6,302 nucleotides of DNA from Alphaproteobacteria bacterium (GTDB lineage Bacteria; Pseudomonadota; Alphaproteobacteria; Puniceispirillales; UBA1172): NCBI GenBank assembly GCA_021296375.1, contig JAGWAQ010000161.1:1-6302 (forward strand), given 5' to 3'. A program made the translations under genes and the position numbers. Under the pieces are notes generated by a model, which saw nothing but the letters and a program-made list of their open reading frames with translations, had not been told where the DNA came from and searched no databases. Positions 1 to 6,282 of this stretch are shown here, in pieces. Each line of letters begins with the position of its first letter. Positions within the stretch are counted from its first letter, which is position 1.

Positions 1-2288
1 TTGAAGAAGTGATGAACGACGACAAGCAGATCATGCTGGTCGCCCAGAAGGAAGCCGGGGAAGAAAACCCCACCCCTGATGACCTCTATGAAATGGGGAC
101 AATCGGGACGGTGCTGCAGCTCCTGAAACTGCCTGATGGCGCCATCAAGGTGCTGGTTGAGGGCGGCGCCCGTGCGAAAGTTTCAGCCTTTCATGACAGC
201 GACGACTACCTTGAAGCGGACATCACCTTTCCCGAAGAAAACTATGGTGAGAGCGAAGCTGAAACATCTGCCCTTGGCCGCACCACGCTTGGCCAGTTCG
301 AAGATTACATCTAGCTGAACAAGAAGATCCCTTCGGAAGTCATGGTCTCCCTGGCGCAAGTCGAGGACGCCAGCAAACTGGCCGATACCATTGCCTCGCA
401 CCTGGCGGTCAACATCCCTGAAATGCAGGAACTGCTGGAGCTGACGTCAGTCAATGACCGTCTTGAGAAAATCTACGGCATGATGAACAGCGAAATTGGC
501 GTCATGCAGGTGGAAAAGCGCATCCGCAACCGCGTCAAGCGCCAGATGGAAAAATCCCAGCGCGAGTATTACCTGAACGAGCAAATCAAAGCCATTCAGA
601 AGGAACTCGGGGAAGGGGATGACGGCAGGTCGGAACTCGATGAAATCGAAGAGAATCTGGCCAAGGCCAAGCTGTCCAAGGAAGCCCGGGAAAAGGTTAC
701 GGGTGAGGTCAAGAAGCTCAAGAACATGAGCCCCATGAGCGCCGAGGCCACGGTTGTCCGCAATTACATTGACACCATGCTGGGCCTGCCCTGGGGCAAG
801 AAAACCCGCATCAAGAAAGATATTAACGCCGCCCGTGATATTCTGGATGCCGATCACTACGGGCTGGAAAAAGTCAAAGACCGCATCATTGAATATCTTG
901 CGGTCCAGCATCGCATGAAAAAGCCGAAAGGGCCTATCCTCTGCCTTGTTGGCCCTCCAGGGGTGGGGAAAACCTCCCTCGGTCAATCGATCGCCAAAGC
1001 GACGGGGCGCAAGTTTACCCGCATGGCGCTTGGCGGGGTGCGTGACGAAAGCGAAATTCGTGGCCACCGCCGCACCTATATCGGCTCCATGCCGGGCAAG
1101 ATTGTCCAGAATCTCAAGAAAGTCGGGTCAAGCAATCCGCTGATCCTGCTTGATGAGGTCGATAAACTGGGCGCCGACTGGCGCGGTGATCCGTCCTCCG
1201 CCTTGCTTGAGGTGCTGGATCCGGAACAGAACGCCACTTTCCAGGACCATTACCTTGAGGTTGATTACGATCTGTCGGACATCATGTTCATCACGACGGC
1301 CAATACCCTCAACATGCCGCAGCCATTGCTGGATCGGATGGAGATCATTCGCCTGTCGGGCTACACGGAAGACGAGAAGGTGGAAATCGCCAAGCGTCAC
1401 CTCATCAGCAAGCAGATGAAGGACCATGGGTTGAAAAAGGATGAGTTCAGCCTGACCGATGACGCCTTGCGCAAGACCATTCAGGAATACACCCGTGAAG
1501 CGGGCGTTCGTAACATCGAACGTGAGCTGGCGCGTCTTGTCCGCAAAGCGGTGACGGAGATCGTCGCCGGTCGTGCCAAGCGTGTCGATATTACCGTCGA
1601 TAACCTTGAAGATTTCCTCGGGGTGCCGAAATACCGTCGCCTTGAAATCGATGGCAATGATCAGGTTGGTGTCACCACCGGTCTGGCCTGGACTGAAGTC
1701 GGTGGCGAGCTGTTGAATATCGAGGCCGTGACGGTTCCGGGGAAGGGCAGGGTGACCTCCACCGGTAAGCTGGGCGACGTCATGAAAGAGTCTATTCAGG
1801 CCGCGGTGTATTTTATCAAGAATCGCGCGACCATGATCGGCATCACCACCGAACAATTGCAGAAAAATGACATCCACGTTCACGTCCCTGAAGGGGCAAC
1901 GCCGAAAGACGGGCCTTCTGCCGGGGTCGCGATGGTGACGTCACTTGTTTCCGCGCTGACCGGCATCCCCATCCGTGGCGACGTTGCCATGACAGGGGAA
2001 GTCACCTTGCGTGGCCGGGTGCTGGCGATCGGCGGTTTGAAGGAAAAACTGCTGGCGGCTGTTCGCGGCGGCATCAAAACAGCTTTGATTCCAAAAGAAA
2101 ATATCAAGGATCTTGCGGATATCCCCGACAACATCAAGGACGCGCTGACGATTGTGCCGGTGTCGATGGTGGATGAGGTGCTGCTTCATGCGCTGGTGGA
2201 AAAAACCACTCCGCTGGCTGAAGACAAGATTTCTTCCAGCACAGTTGCCGCCACCGATGGCGATGATGACAAGGTCACTGCTCATTAA
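1..2288 (+). CDS. lon: Lon ATP-dependent serine protease, 5'-partial, with one in-frame TAG
   Basis: Cytoplasmic AAA+ protease that unfolds and degrades damaged and regulatory proteins. The first whole codon is at base 3. It aligns near E. coli Lon residue 41, so about 40 N-terminal residues lie outside the window; 761 codons precede the TAA. Counting from base 3, the order is: N-terminal substrate domain; coiled linker with the RIRNRVKRQMEKSQREYY block; Walker A GPPGVGKT (residues 317-324, bases 951-974); Walker B LILLDE with Asp 384; and the C-terminal protease domain. The catalytic pair is Ser 639 in DGPSAG (bases 1917-1919) and Lys 680 in GGLKEKLLAA (bases 2040-2042), spaced as in the family. 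A TAG at 312-314 interrupts the frame inside the N domain, yet similarity continues without a shift: QFEDYI before, LNKKIPSEV after. The ATG at 342 could restart translation and give a form lacking the N domain, but this is less likely. Family identity is very secure; whether full-length protein is made is open. Confidence 0.96.
312..314 (+). other. In-frame TAG codon inside lon, at a position normally Lys
   Basis: The codons read Phe-Glu-Asp-Tyr-Ile-TAG-Leu-Asn-Lys-Lys-Ile-Pro. E. coli Lon has FEGYI-K-LNKKIP at the same place, so TAG takes the place of a conserved lysine; AAG to TAG is a single A-to-T change. The frame is the same on both sides and the next 650 codons are intact. The sequence cannot tell a sense UAG from a nonsense mutation or a base-calling error. 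Confidence 0.9.
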
Positions 2289-2301
2289 AAAATGATTAAC
2301 A

Positions 2302-2337
2302 GAAGACCGCAAGAAATTGCGGTTTTCTGCGATTTTT
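2302..2337 (+). terminator. Rho-independent terminator of lon
   Basis: A hairpin starts 14 bases after the lon stop. The arms ACCGCAA (2306-2312) and TTGCGGT (2317-2323) pair perfectly around a GAAA tetraloop. The stem extends outwards through one G-T wobble to 2302/2327. The T-rich stretch after it is interrupted (TTTTCTGCGATTTTT), so termination may be only moderate. It separates lon from the HU gene. Confidence 0.7.
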
Positions 2338-2339
2338 GA

Positions 2340-2369
2340 TTGACCACCCCCAATATATTGACGTAGTGT
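2340..2369 (+). promoter_or_regulatory. Candidate sigma-70 promoter of the HU gene
   Basis: TTGACC (2340-2345) matches five of six -35 consensus bases. It is followed after 18 bases by TAGTGT (2364-2369), a weak -10. An alternative -35, TTGACG, lies at 2358-2363 but has a poorer -10 partner. A promoter is expected here because lon ends in a terminator and HU genes are usually strongly expressed. The exact boxes are uncertain. Confidence 0.35.
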
Positions 2370-2385
2370 TTTCGCAAGCAAACAC
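2366..2385 (+). repeat. Inverted repeat in the HU leader
   Basis: GTGTTT (2366-2371) and AAACAC (2380-2385) are perfect 6-base inverted arms around an 8-base centre. They lie just downstream of, or overlapping, the proposed -10. They could form a small hairpin in the 5' leader or an operator. The arms are short, so chance is possible. Confidence 0.4.
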
Positions 2386-2414
2386 GCTTTTAACCTTTAA
2401 TTCTGGGGGTTCCC

Positions 2415-2690
2415 ATGAACAAAAACGAACTTATTGCAGATGTAGCTGATCGCGCTGGTATTTCAAAAGCAGATGCCGGTAAAGCTGTTGACGGTTTTAT
2501 TGCTTCAGTTGAAGCCGCTCTCAAAGGCGGTGATGATGTTCGCATCGTTGGTTTTGGTACTTTTTCTGTCAGCCACCGTGCGGCAACAACCGGTCGTAAC
2601 CCGCGCACTGGCGAAAGCATTGCTATCCCGGCGTCCAAGCAGCCCAAGTTCAAGGCTGGCTCACCGCTGAAGGCTGCTGTTAACGGCTAA
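2415..2690 (+). CDS. hupB: HU-family nucleoid DNA-binding protein
   Basis: Small basic histone-like protein that dimerises, binds DNA with little sequence preference, bends it and helps compact the nucleoid. The product has 91 residues, the usual HU length. The N-terminal helical dimerisation part (about residues 1-45) opens with MNKNELI. The family signature follows at GFGTFSV (46-52), then the DNA-binding arm with RNPRTGE (61-67), whose Pro 63 is the residue that intercalates into DNA in HU/IHF proteins. The C-terminal part is lysine-rich. HU is preferred over IHF because of the arm sequence and the position right after lon, common in proteobacteria. The ATG at 2415 follows a GGGGG ribosome-binding site (2405-2409) by five bases. 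Codons favour GTT, GCT and GGT, as expected for a highly expressed gene. The gene has its own leader and terminator, so it is probably monocistronic. The symbol follows the usual naming of the lon-linked copy. Confidence 0.95.
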   Translation: MNKNELIADVADRAGISKADAGKAVDGFIASVEAALKGGDDVRIVGFGTFSVSHRAATTGRNPRTGESIAIPASKQPKFKAGSPLKAAVNG

Positions 2691-2713
2691 TTCAAGCCTT
2701 ACGATATTTTTTG

Positions 2714-2752
2714 AAGAATGGCCGAAAATATCTTGCCGGCCATTCTTTTTTT
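2714..2752 (+). terminator. Strong rho-independent terminator of the HU gene
   Basis: AAGAATGGCCG (2714-2724) pairs perfectly over 11 bases with CGGCCATTCTT (2737-2747) around a 12-base loop. A run of seven T residues (2746-2752) follows at once. It lies 24 bases after the HU stop codon. Confidence 0.92.
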
Positions 2753-2761
2753 GTCTATACG
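2733..2761 (+). promoter_or_regulatory. Candidate promoter of tRNA-Val, overlapping the HU terminator
   Basis: TTGCCG (2733-2738) and TATACG (2756-2761) are spaced by exactly 17 bases. Each matches four of six consensus positions. Transcription would start near 2768, about 10 bases before the mature tRNA. The -35 box and the spacer lie in the right arm and T tract of the HU terminator. An initiation site is needed here if that terminator is efficient. Confidence 0.5.
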
Positions 2762-2777
2762 ATAGCAATCCACGTGG

Positions 2778-2853
2778 GGGCGGTTAGCTCAGCTGGGAGA
2801 GCAACTGGTTTACACCCAGTAGGTCGGGGGTTCGAGCCCCTCACCGCCCACCA
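2778..2853 (+). tRNA. tRNA-Val, anticodon UAC
   Basis: A complete cloverleaf can be drawn. The acceptor GGGCGGT (2778-2784) pairs with ACCGCCC (2843-2849). The D stem is GCTC/GAGC. The anticodon stem ACTGG/CCAGT encloses the loop TTTACAC, with anticodon TAC at 2811-2813. The T arm has loop TTCGAGC with one G-T pair in the stem. The discriminator is A and the CCA end is encoded (2851-2853). It decodes GUA and other GUN valine codons. It sits between HU and the transporter operon and has no signs of degeneration. Confidence 0.97.
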
Positions 2854-2894
2854 TCCTCTTTTCCGAAAATTTTATTTATTTTAGATTTGCGCTT

Positions 2895-2916
2895 TTGCGA
2901 CGTCATTTTGTCGCAA
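2895..2916 (+). promoter_or_regulatory. Inverted repeat, candidate operator upstream of the ABC transporter operon
   Basis: TTGCGAC (2895-2901) and GTCGCAA (2910-2916) are perfect 7-base inverted arms with an 8-base spacer, a layout typical of a dimeric repressor site. It ends 72 bases before the binding-protein start codon. A possible -35 (TTGTCG, 2908-2913) overlaps the right arm, with a weak -10 (TACTGT, 2930-2935). No T tract follows, so a terminator is unlikely. The regulator is unknown. Confidence 0.5.
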
Positions 2917-2988
2917 TTGGGTAAAGATGTACTGTTAAAGGTATATCGGTTGTCTTGAACAACAAAATTTTTACTTGGGGAGAAAACT

Positions 2989-3993
2989 ATGAAAAAGTTT
3001 TTGACTGGTCTGGCAGCCGTTGGTGTTGCTATGACTTTTTCACATTCCGCAAAAGCTGAATGTGGTTCTGTTTCCATCGCGGAAATGAACTGGGCATCAG
3101 CCGAACTGATGGCCAATGTTGATAAGGTGATCCTGGAGCAGGGTTACGGCTGTGAAGTTGAGCTGGTTGCTGGTGCAACCATGACGACTTTCGCTTCCAT
3201 GAACGAAAAAGGTCAGCCTGATGTTGCTGGTGAGCTGTGGACCAACGCTGTTGCTGTTCCGCTTGAAGCCGCTGTTGGCGAAGGCCGCCTGCACAAGGTC
3301 AACGACGGCCCGATCACCGACCTTGGTGAAGGCTGGTGGGTTGCTCCTCAGACTGCTGAAAAGCACCCTGAGATTGTCAACGACATCAACGCTCTGCTGG
3401 CACGTCCAGATCTGTTCCCACACCCTGAAGATCCATCAAAAGGTGCTTTTGTTGGTTGCCCTGCTGGTTGGGGTTGTCAGCTGGCGAACGCGTCACTGTA
3501 CCGTGCCTTTGAAATGGAAAAAAAGGGCTGGCTGCTGGTTGATCCAGGTTCAGCTGCAGGTCTCGACGGTTCAATGGCGAAAGCTGTTGAGCGTGGCGAA
3601 AACTGGTTCGGTTAGTACTGGGCTCCAACCGCTCTGATCGGTAAGTACGAAATGGTTCCTGTCGACATGGGCCCATGGGGCGGTGCCGACAACTGGGACA
3701 ACTGCATCGTGAAGCCTGAACAGGAATGTGCTGATCCGAAGCCATCTTCCTGGACTCACTCCGCTGTTTCCACCGTTGTTACCGACCGCTTCAAGACCTC
3801 CGGCGGTGTTGCTGTTGATTACCTCAGCACCCGTGTTTTCCCTGGCCCAGTCATGAACGGCATGCTCGTATTCATGCAGGAAAACCAGGCCGGTGGTGAA
3901 GATGCCGCTTACGCGTTCCTGGAACAGCATGAAGACCTGTGGATGTCATGGGTTTCCGCAGATGCTGCTGCCAAGATCAAGGCAAGCATGTAA
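2989..3993 (+). CDS. proX: Glycine betaine/choline-type ABC transporter substrate-binding protein, with one in-frame TAG
   Basis: Periplasmic receptor of an osmolyte importer, OpuAC/ProX type. The frame spans 334 codons plus TAA, the usual full length when the TAG at codon 209 (3613-3615) is read through. Residues 1-23 form a clear signal peptide (MKK, hydrophobic core, AKA before Glu 24). Aromatic residues typical of quaternary-amine cages are present: Trp 35 in MNWASAE, Trp 84 in ELW, Trp 116-117, Trp 161 in CPAGWGC and Tyr-Trp 210-211 in YWAPT. Cys 157/163 and Cys 239/247 lie close enough to form disulfides. A GGGGAGA ribosome-binding site (2977-2983) supports the ATG. First gene of the operon, followed by a hairpin and the permease. 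Codons favour GTT, GCT and GGT, suggesting high expression. The exact ligand (glycine betaine, choline, proline betaine) cannot be fixed, so the symbol is provisional. If TAG stops translation, the product is a 208-residue fragment lacking most of the second lobe. Confidence 0.93.
3613..3615 (+). other. In-frame TAG codon inside the binding-protein gene, at a position usually Tyr
   Basis: The codons read Asn-Trp-Phe-Gly-TAG-Tyr-Trp-Ala-Pro-Thr. As I recall the family, relatives read WFG-Y-YWAPT, so TAG replaces the first of two tyrosines. The frame is unchanged on both sides and family features continue to the TAA at 3991-3993. No ribosome-binding site or start codon just after it suggests a separate gene. 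The cause (sense UAG, mutation or error) cannot be settled from this sequence. Confidence 0.88.
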
Positions 3994-4014
3994 TTTGCTG
4001 CAACACCACTAATG

Positions 4015-4047
4015 AGGGCCTGCCAGATCACCTGGCGGGCCTTTCTT
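4015..4047 (+). terminator. Intercistronic hairpin terminator between binding protein and permease
   Basis: GGCCTGCCAG (4017-4026) pairs with CTGGCGGGCC (4032-4041) over 10 bases with one T-G wobble and an ATCAC loop. TTTCTT (4042-4047) follows. It begins 22 bases after the binding-protein stop. In operons of this layout such hairpins cause partial termination and protect the upstream mRNA, giving more binding protein than permease; that role is inferred. Confidence 0.8.
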
Positions 4048-4072
4048 ATACAAATTAGATGTAGGATATAAC

Positions 4073-4963
4073 ATGGACTTCTTTGATGAATTTCCTTCCT
4101 TAGGTCGCACTCCACTTCGCGAGATGAAGAAGTCGATTGATGCTGGATTTAGAAGTTTTTCTCGGGAATATGGCGACGCGCTGGAATCTTTCTTCAACCC
4201 ACTGCTTAAATTCATGGTGTGGTTTGAAAAGCTGCTGATCAACACCCCTTGGCCTATCATTCTGCTGTGCGTTGGCGCATTGGCTTGGCTGGGTTCCCGT
4301 AATTATAAGCTCGTGGCCGGGACCGTGGGCGCGTTTGTTGTCATCGGCTATTTCGGCATGTGGGAAGACACAATGGCGACCCTTGCCATTATCTCTGTCG
4401 CCACGATCGTATGTATCGGTATTGGTATTCCCGCCGGTATTCTGATGGCTCGCTCGAACCGTATTCAGGCCATCATTACGCCAATTCTTGACGTCATGCA
4501 GACGATTCCGAGCTTTGTTTACCTCATTCCTGTGGTGATGCTGCTTTGTATTGGTAAAGTCCCTGGCTTGCTGGCTGTGTGCATTTATGCCCTGCCGCCG
4601 ATCGTTCGCCTGACCAACCTTGGTATTCGTCTTGTTGATGCTGACATTATGGAAGCGTCCACCGCTTTTGGTGCCAATTACAAGCAACGGCTGTGGGGTG
4701 TTCAGGTTCCGCTGGCGTTGCCGAATATCTTTGCTGGTGTCAACCAGACCATCATGATGGCGCTGGCCATGGTTGTGATTGCATCCATGATCGGTGTTAA
4801 AGGTCTTGGTGTTGCTGTTCTGCGGGCGATTTCCAACCAGTATCTGGCTCTTGGGCTGATGAATGGTCTTGCGATTGTGGCTCTTGCCATCATCTTTGAC
4901 CGCGTTTCACAACAATATGGTAAGCGTTTGCAGAAGCATCGCGAAGGTGGTCACGGTGTCTGA
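4073..4963 (+). CDS. proW: Glycine betaine-type ABC transporter permease
   Basis: Inner-membrane channel subunit of the osmolyte importer, ProW/OpuAB type, 296 residues. An amphipathic cytoplasmic N-terminal stretch (about residues 1-55) comes before the membrane part, as in ProW proteins. Hydrophobic segments follow, for example about 60-74 and 80-98 and several more between 100 and 285. The segment with MQTIPSFVYLIPVVML is typical of this permease family. The cytoplasmic EAA-like coupling loop that contacts the ATPase starts near residue 194 (EASTAFGANYKQRLWGV, then PLALPNIFAG). The ATG at 4073 is supported by TAGGA (4062-4066) seven bases upstream. It lies 79 bases after the binding-protein stop, beyond a hairpin, and its 3' end overlaps the ATPase start by 8 bases, indicating translational coupling. 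No internal stop or missing motif is visible. The symbol is by family; the choline-importer name choW is a possible alternative. Confidence 0.95.
   Translation: MDFFDEFPSLGRTPLREMKKSIDAGFRSFSREYGDALESFFNPLLKFMVWFEKLLINTPWPIILLCVGALAWLGSRNYKLVAGTVGAFVVIGYFGMWEDTMATLAIISVATIVCIGIGIPAGILMARSNRIQAIITPILDVMQTIPSFVYLIPVVMLLCIGKVPGLLAVCIYALPPIVRLTNLGIRLVDADIMEASTAFGANYKQRLWGVQVPLALPNIFAGVNQTIMMALAMVVIASMIGVKGLGVAVLRAISNQYLALGLMNGLAIVALAIIFDRVSQQYGKRLQKHREGGHGV
4943..4950 (+). promoter_or_regulatory. Ribosome-binding site that fixes the GTG start of the ATPase gene
   Basis: GAAGGTGG inside the last codons of the permease gene resembles AAGGAGG with one mismatch and lies five bases before the GTG at 4956. 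It supports this start over the in-frame upstream candidates at 4863 and 4917, which would add up to 31 residues that look like read-through of the permease gene. Confidence 0.7.
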
Positions 4964-5999
4964 TATTAAAGTTTCAATCAAGAACCTGTACAAGATCTTC
5001 GGGGCCGACCCGAAGCCGATGGTAGCCAAGGTCGAGGGCGGCATGTCCAAGGCTGAGCTGCTGGAAAAACATGGTCACGTGCTGGGGCTTAAAGATGTCA
5101 ATATTGACATCAAGGCGCGCGAAATTCAGGTGATCATGGGGCTTTCGGGTTCAGGTAAATCGACACTGATCCGTCACATCAACCGTCTGATCGAGCCAAC
5201 AGCAGGTGAGATCGTGGTCGATGGCCAGAACGTGCTGGATATGTCGGAAGACGAGCTGCTTGAGTTCCGTCGTTTCCGGGCGTCGATGGTGTTCCAGAAG
5301 TTTGGTCTTCTGCCGCACCGTACGGTGGCGCAAAACGCCGCTTATGGCCTGACCATTCAGGGGAGCGACAAGAACGAAGCTCTTGAACGCTCCCAGCGCT
5401 GGATTGATCGTGTTGGCCTGTCGGGGTTTGAAAATCATTACCCGGCGCAATTGTCCGGCGGCATGCAGCAGCGTGTTGGCCTGGCCCGTGCGCTGGCGAC
5501 TGATGCTGAAATCCTGCTGATGGACGAAGCCTTCTCGGCGCTTGATCCGCTGATCCGCACCGACATGCAGGATGTTCTTCTTGGTCTTCAGGAAGAACTC
5601 CACAAGACCATCATCTTCATCACCCACGATCTGGATGAAGCCCTTCGCATCGGGGATAACATTGTTATCCTGCGTGATGGGGCCGTCATCCAGAAAGGCT
5701 CGCCGCAGGACATTGTCCTGAACCCGGCTGATGATTATGTATCGGACTTCATCAAGGACATTAACCGTGCCCGGGTGCTTGAAGTCGGTTCAGTGATGGA
5801 CACGAAAGCGATCAAAACCGGCATCAAGATTGATGTCGAAACACCGATCGAAGAAGCCATGCAGTTGATGCTGGAAAAAGACAAGAAGCCTGCCCGTGTC
5901 GTCAAGGATGACAAGGTGGTGGGGTCGGTCACGATCGACGCCATGATCAAGGCTATTGCTCGCCCCAAGCATGGGTCTGGCAACAAGAACTACAAATAA
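4956..5999 (+). CDS. proV: Glycine betaine-type ABC transporter ATP-binding protein
   Basis: Cytoplasmic ATPase that powers the importer, ProV/OpuAA type, 347 residues from the GTG start. It begins SDIKVSIKNLYKIFG, matching the family N-terminus. The motifs are complete: Walker A GLSGSGKST (residues 62-70, bases 5139-5165), Q-loop in VFQKFGLLPH, signature LSGGMQQRV (166-174), Walker B ILLMDE with Asp 190 and Glu 191, D-loop SALD, and the switch His 224 in ITHDLDEA. An insertion before Walker A (GADPKPM to KHGHVLGL) is typical of this subfamily. The C-terminal 75 residues or so, from about 270, resemble a single CBS-type regulatory module, whereas E. coli ProV (about 400 residues) carries two. 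CBS modules in this family sense ionic strength, so regulation may differ here. It overlaps the permease by 8 bases and ends before a strong terminator, so it is the last gene of the operon. Confidence 0.95.
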   Translation: MSDIKVSIKNLYKIFGADPKPMVAKVEGGMSKAELLEKHGHVLGLKDVNIDIKAREIQVIMGLSGSGKSTLIRHINRLIEPTAGEIVVDGQNVLDMSEDELLEFRRFRASMVFQKFGLLPHRTVAQNAAYGLTIQGSDKNEALERSQRWIDRVGLSGFENHYPAQLSGGMQQRVGLARALATDAEILLMDEAFSALDPLIRTDMQDVLLGLQEELHKTIIFITHDLDEALRIGDNIVILRDGAVIQKGSPQDIVLNPADDYVSDFIKDINRARVLEVGSVMDTKAIKTGIKIDVETPIEEAMQLMLEKDKKPARVVKDDKVVGSVTIDAMIKAIARPKHGSGNKNYK

Positions 6000-6020
6000 G
6001 CGCGGTTTATCCACGCGATG

Positions 6021-6048
6021 AAAACGGGGCTTCGGCCCCGTTTTTTTT
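6021..6048 (+). terminator. Strong rho-independent terminator of the ABC operon
   Basis: AAAACGGGGC (6021-6030) and GCCCCGTTTT (6035-6044) pair perfectly around a stable TTCG tetraloop. Eight T residues run from 6041 to 6048. It lies 21 bases after the ATPase stop and closes the transporter unit. The A tract before the stem also suits termination on the opposite strand. Confidence 0.95.
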
Positions 6049-6143
6049 AAGCAGGTTCATGACCACGGGGGAGGGCTGTTTTAATCCCGGTTTGCGCCCT
6101 GCCAGAAAAGATGATTTTTTTGAAACTTCAGTGCAATTCTGGA

Positions 6144-6172
6144 TTGACACATCCTGAGGAAAACCGTATTTA
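6144..6172 (+). promoter_or_regulatory. Sigma-70 promoter of tRNA-Asp
   Basis: A perfect -35 TTGACA (6144-6149) is followed after exactly 17 bases by TATTTA (6167-6172), which matches four of six -10 positions. Transcription would start near 6179, about 27 bases before the mature tRNA, leaving a short 5' leader for RNase P. This is the best promoter match in the window. Confidence 0.8.
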
Positions 6173-6205
6173 AGACCATCCTTTGAACAGTTCTTCTGTT
6201 CCTGC

Positions 6206-6282
<77 letters not shown>

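Noticed and set aside
447..1067. Long minus-strand open frame opposite lon (206 residues)
   Set aside because: It lies fully antisense to strongly conserved lon sequence. Its composition looks like a reverse reading of lon codons and it has no recognisable domain. The same applies to the minus-strand frames at 1128-1883 and 1941-2381.
342..2288. A separate 648-residue Lon gene starting at ATG 342
   Set aside because: The codons before 342 back to the TAG, and before the TAG back to base 3, all align to Lon in the same frame. The start has only GGAAG three bases upstream, too close for a normal ribosome-binding site. It is kept only as a possible restart.
2841..3116. Minus-strand open frame covering the tRNA-Val end and the transporter leader
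   Set aside because: It overlaps the 3' end of tRNA-Val and the signal-peptide coding region in antisense, and shows no family features.
3652..3993. A separate 113-residue gene after the TAG in the binding-protein gene
   Set aside because: Same frame and family as the upstream part, no ribosome-binding site, and the residues between the TAG and this ATG are also conserved family sequence.
4863..4955. Upstream start sites giving the ATPase 31 or 13 extra residues
   Set aside because: The extra residues come from reading the permease coding sequence in another frame. Neither 4863 nor 4917 has a ribosome-binding site, while GTG 4956 has one at good spacing and gives the family N-terminus.
6049..6143. 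Possible small gene or RNA between the operon terminator and the tRNA-Asp promoter
   Set aside because: No start codon with a ribosome-binding site and a reasonable frame, and only weak scattered pairing (GCAGG at 6051 with CCTGC further on). Nothing supportable.
2854..6205. Genomic island integrated at tRNA-Val
   Set aside because: No copy of the tRNA-Val 3' end is seen before tRNA-Asp, no integrase is present, and the genes are ordinary chromosomal transporter genes.
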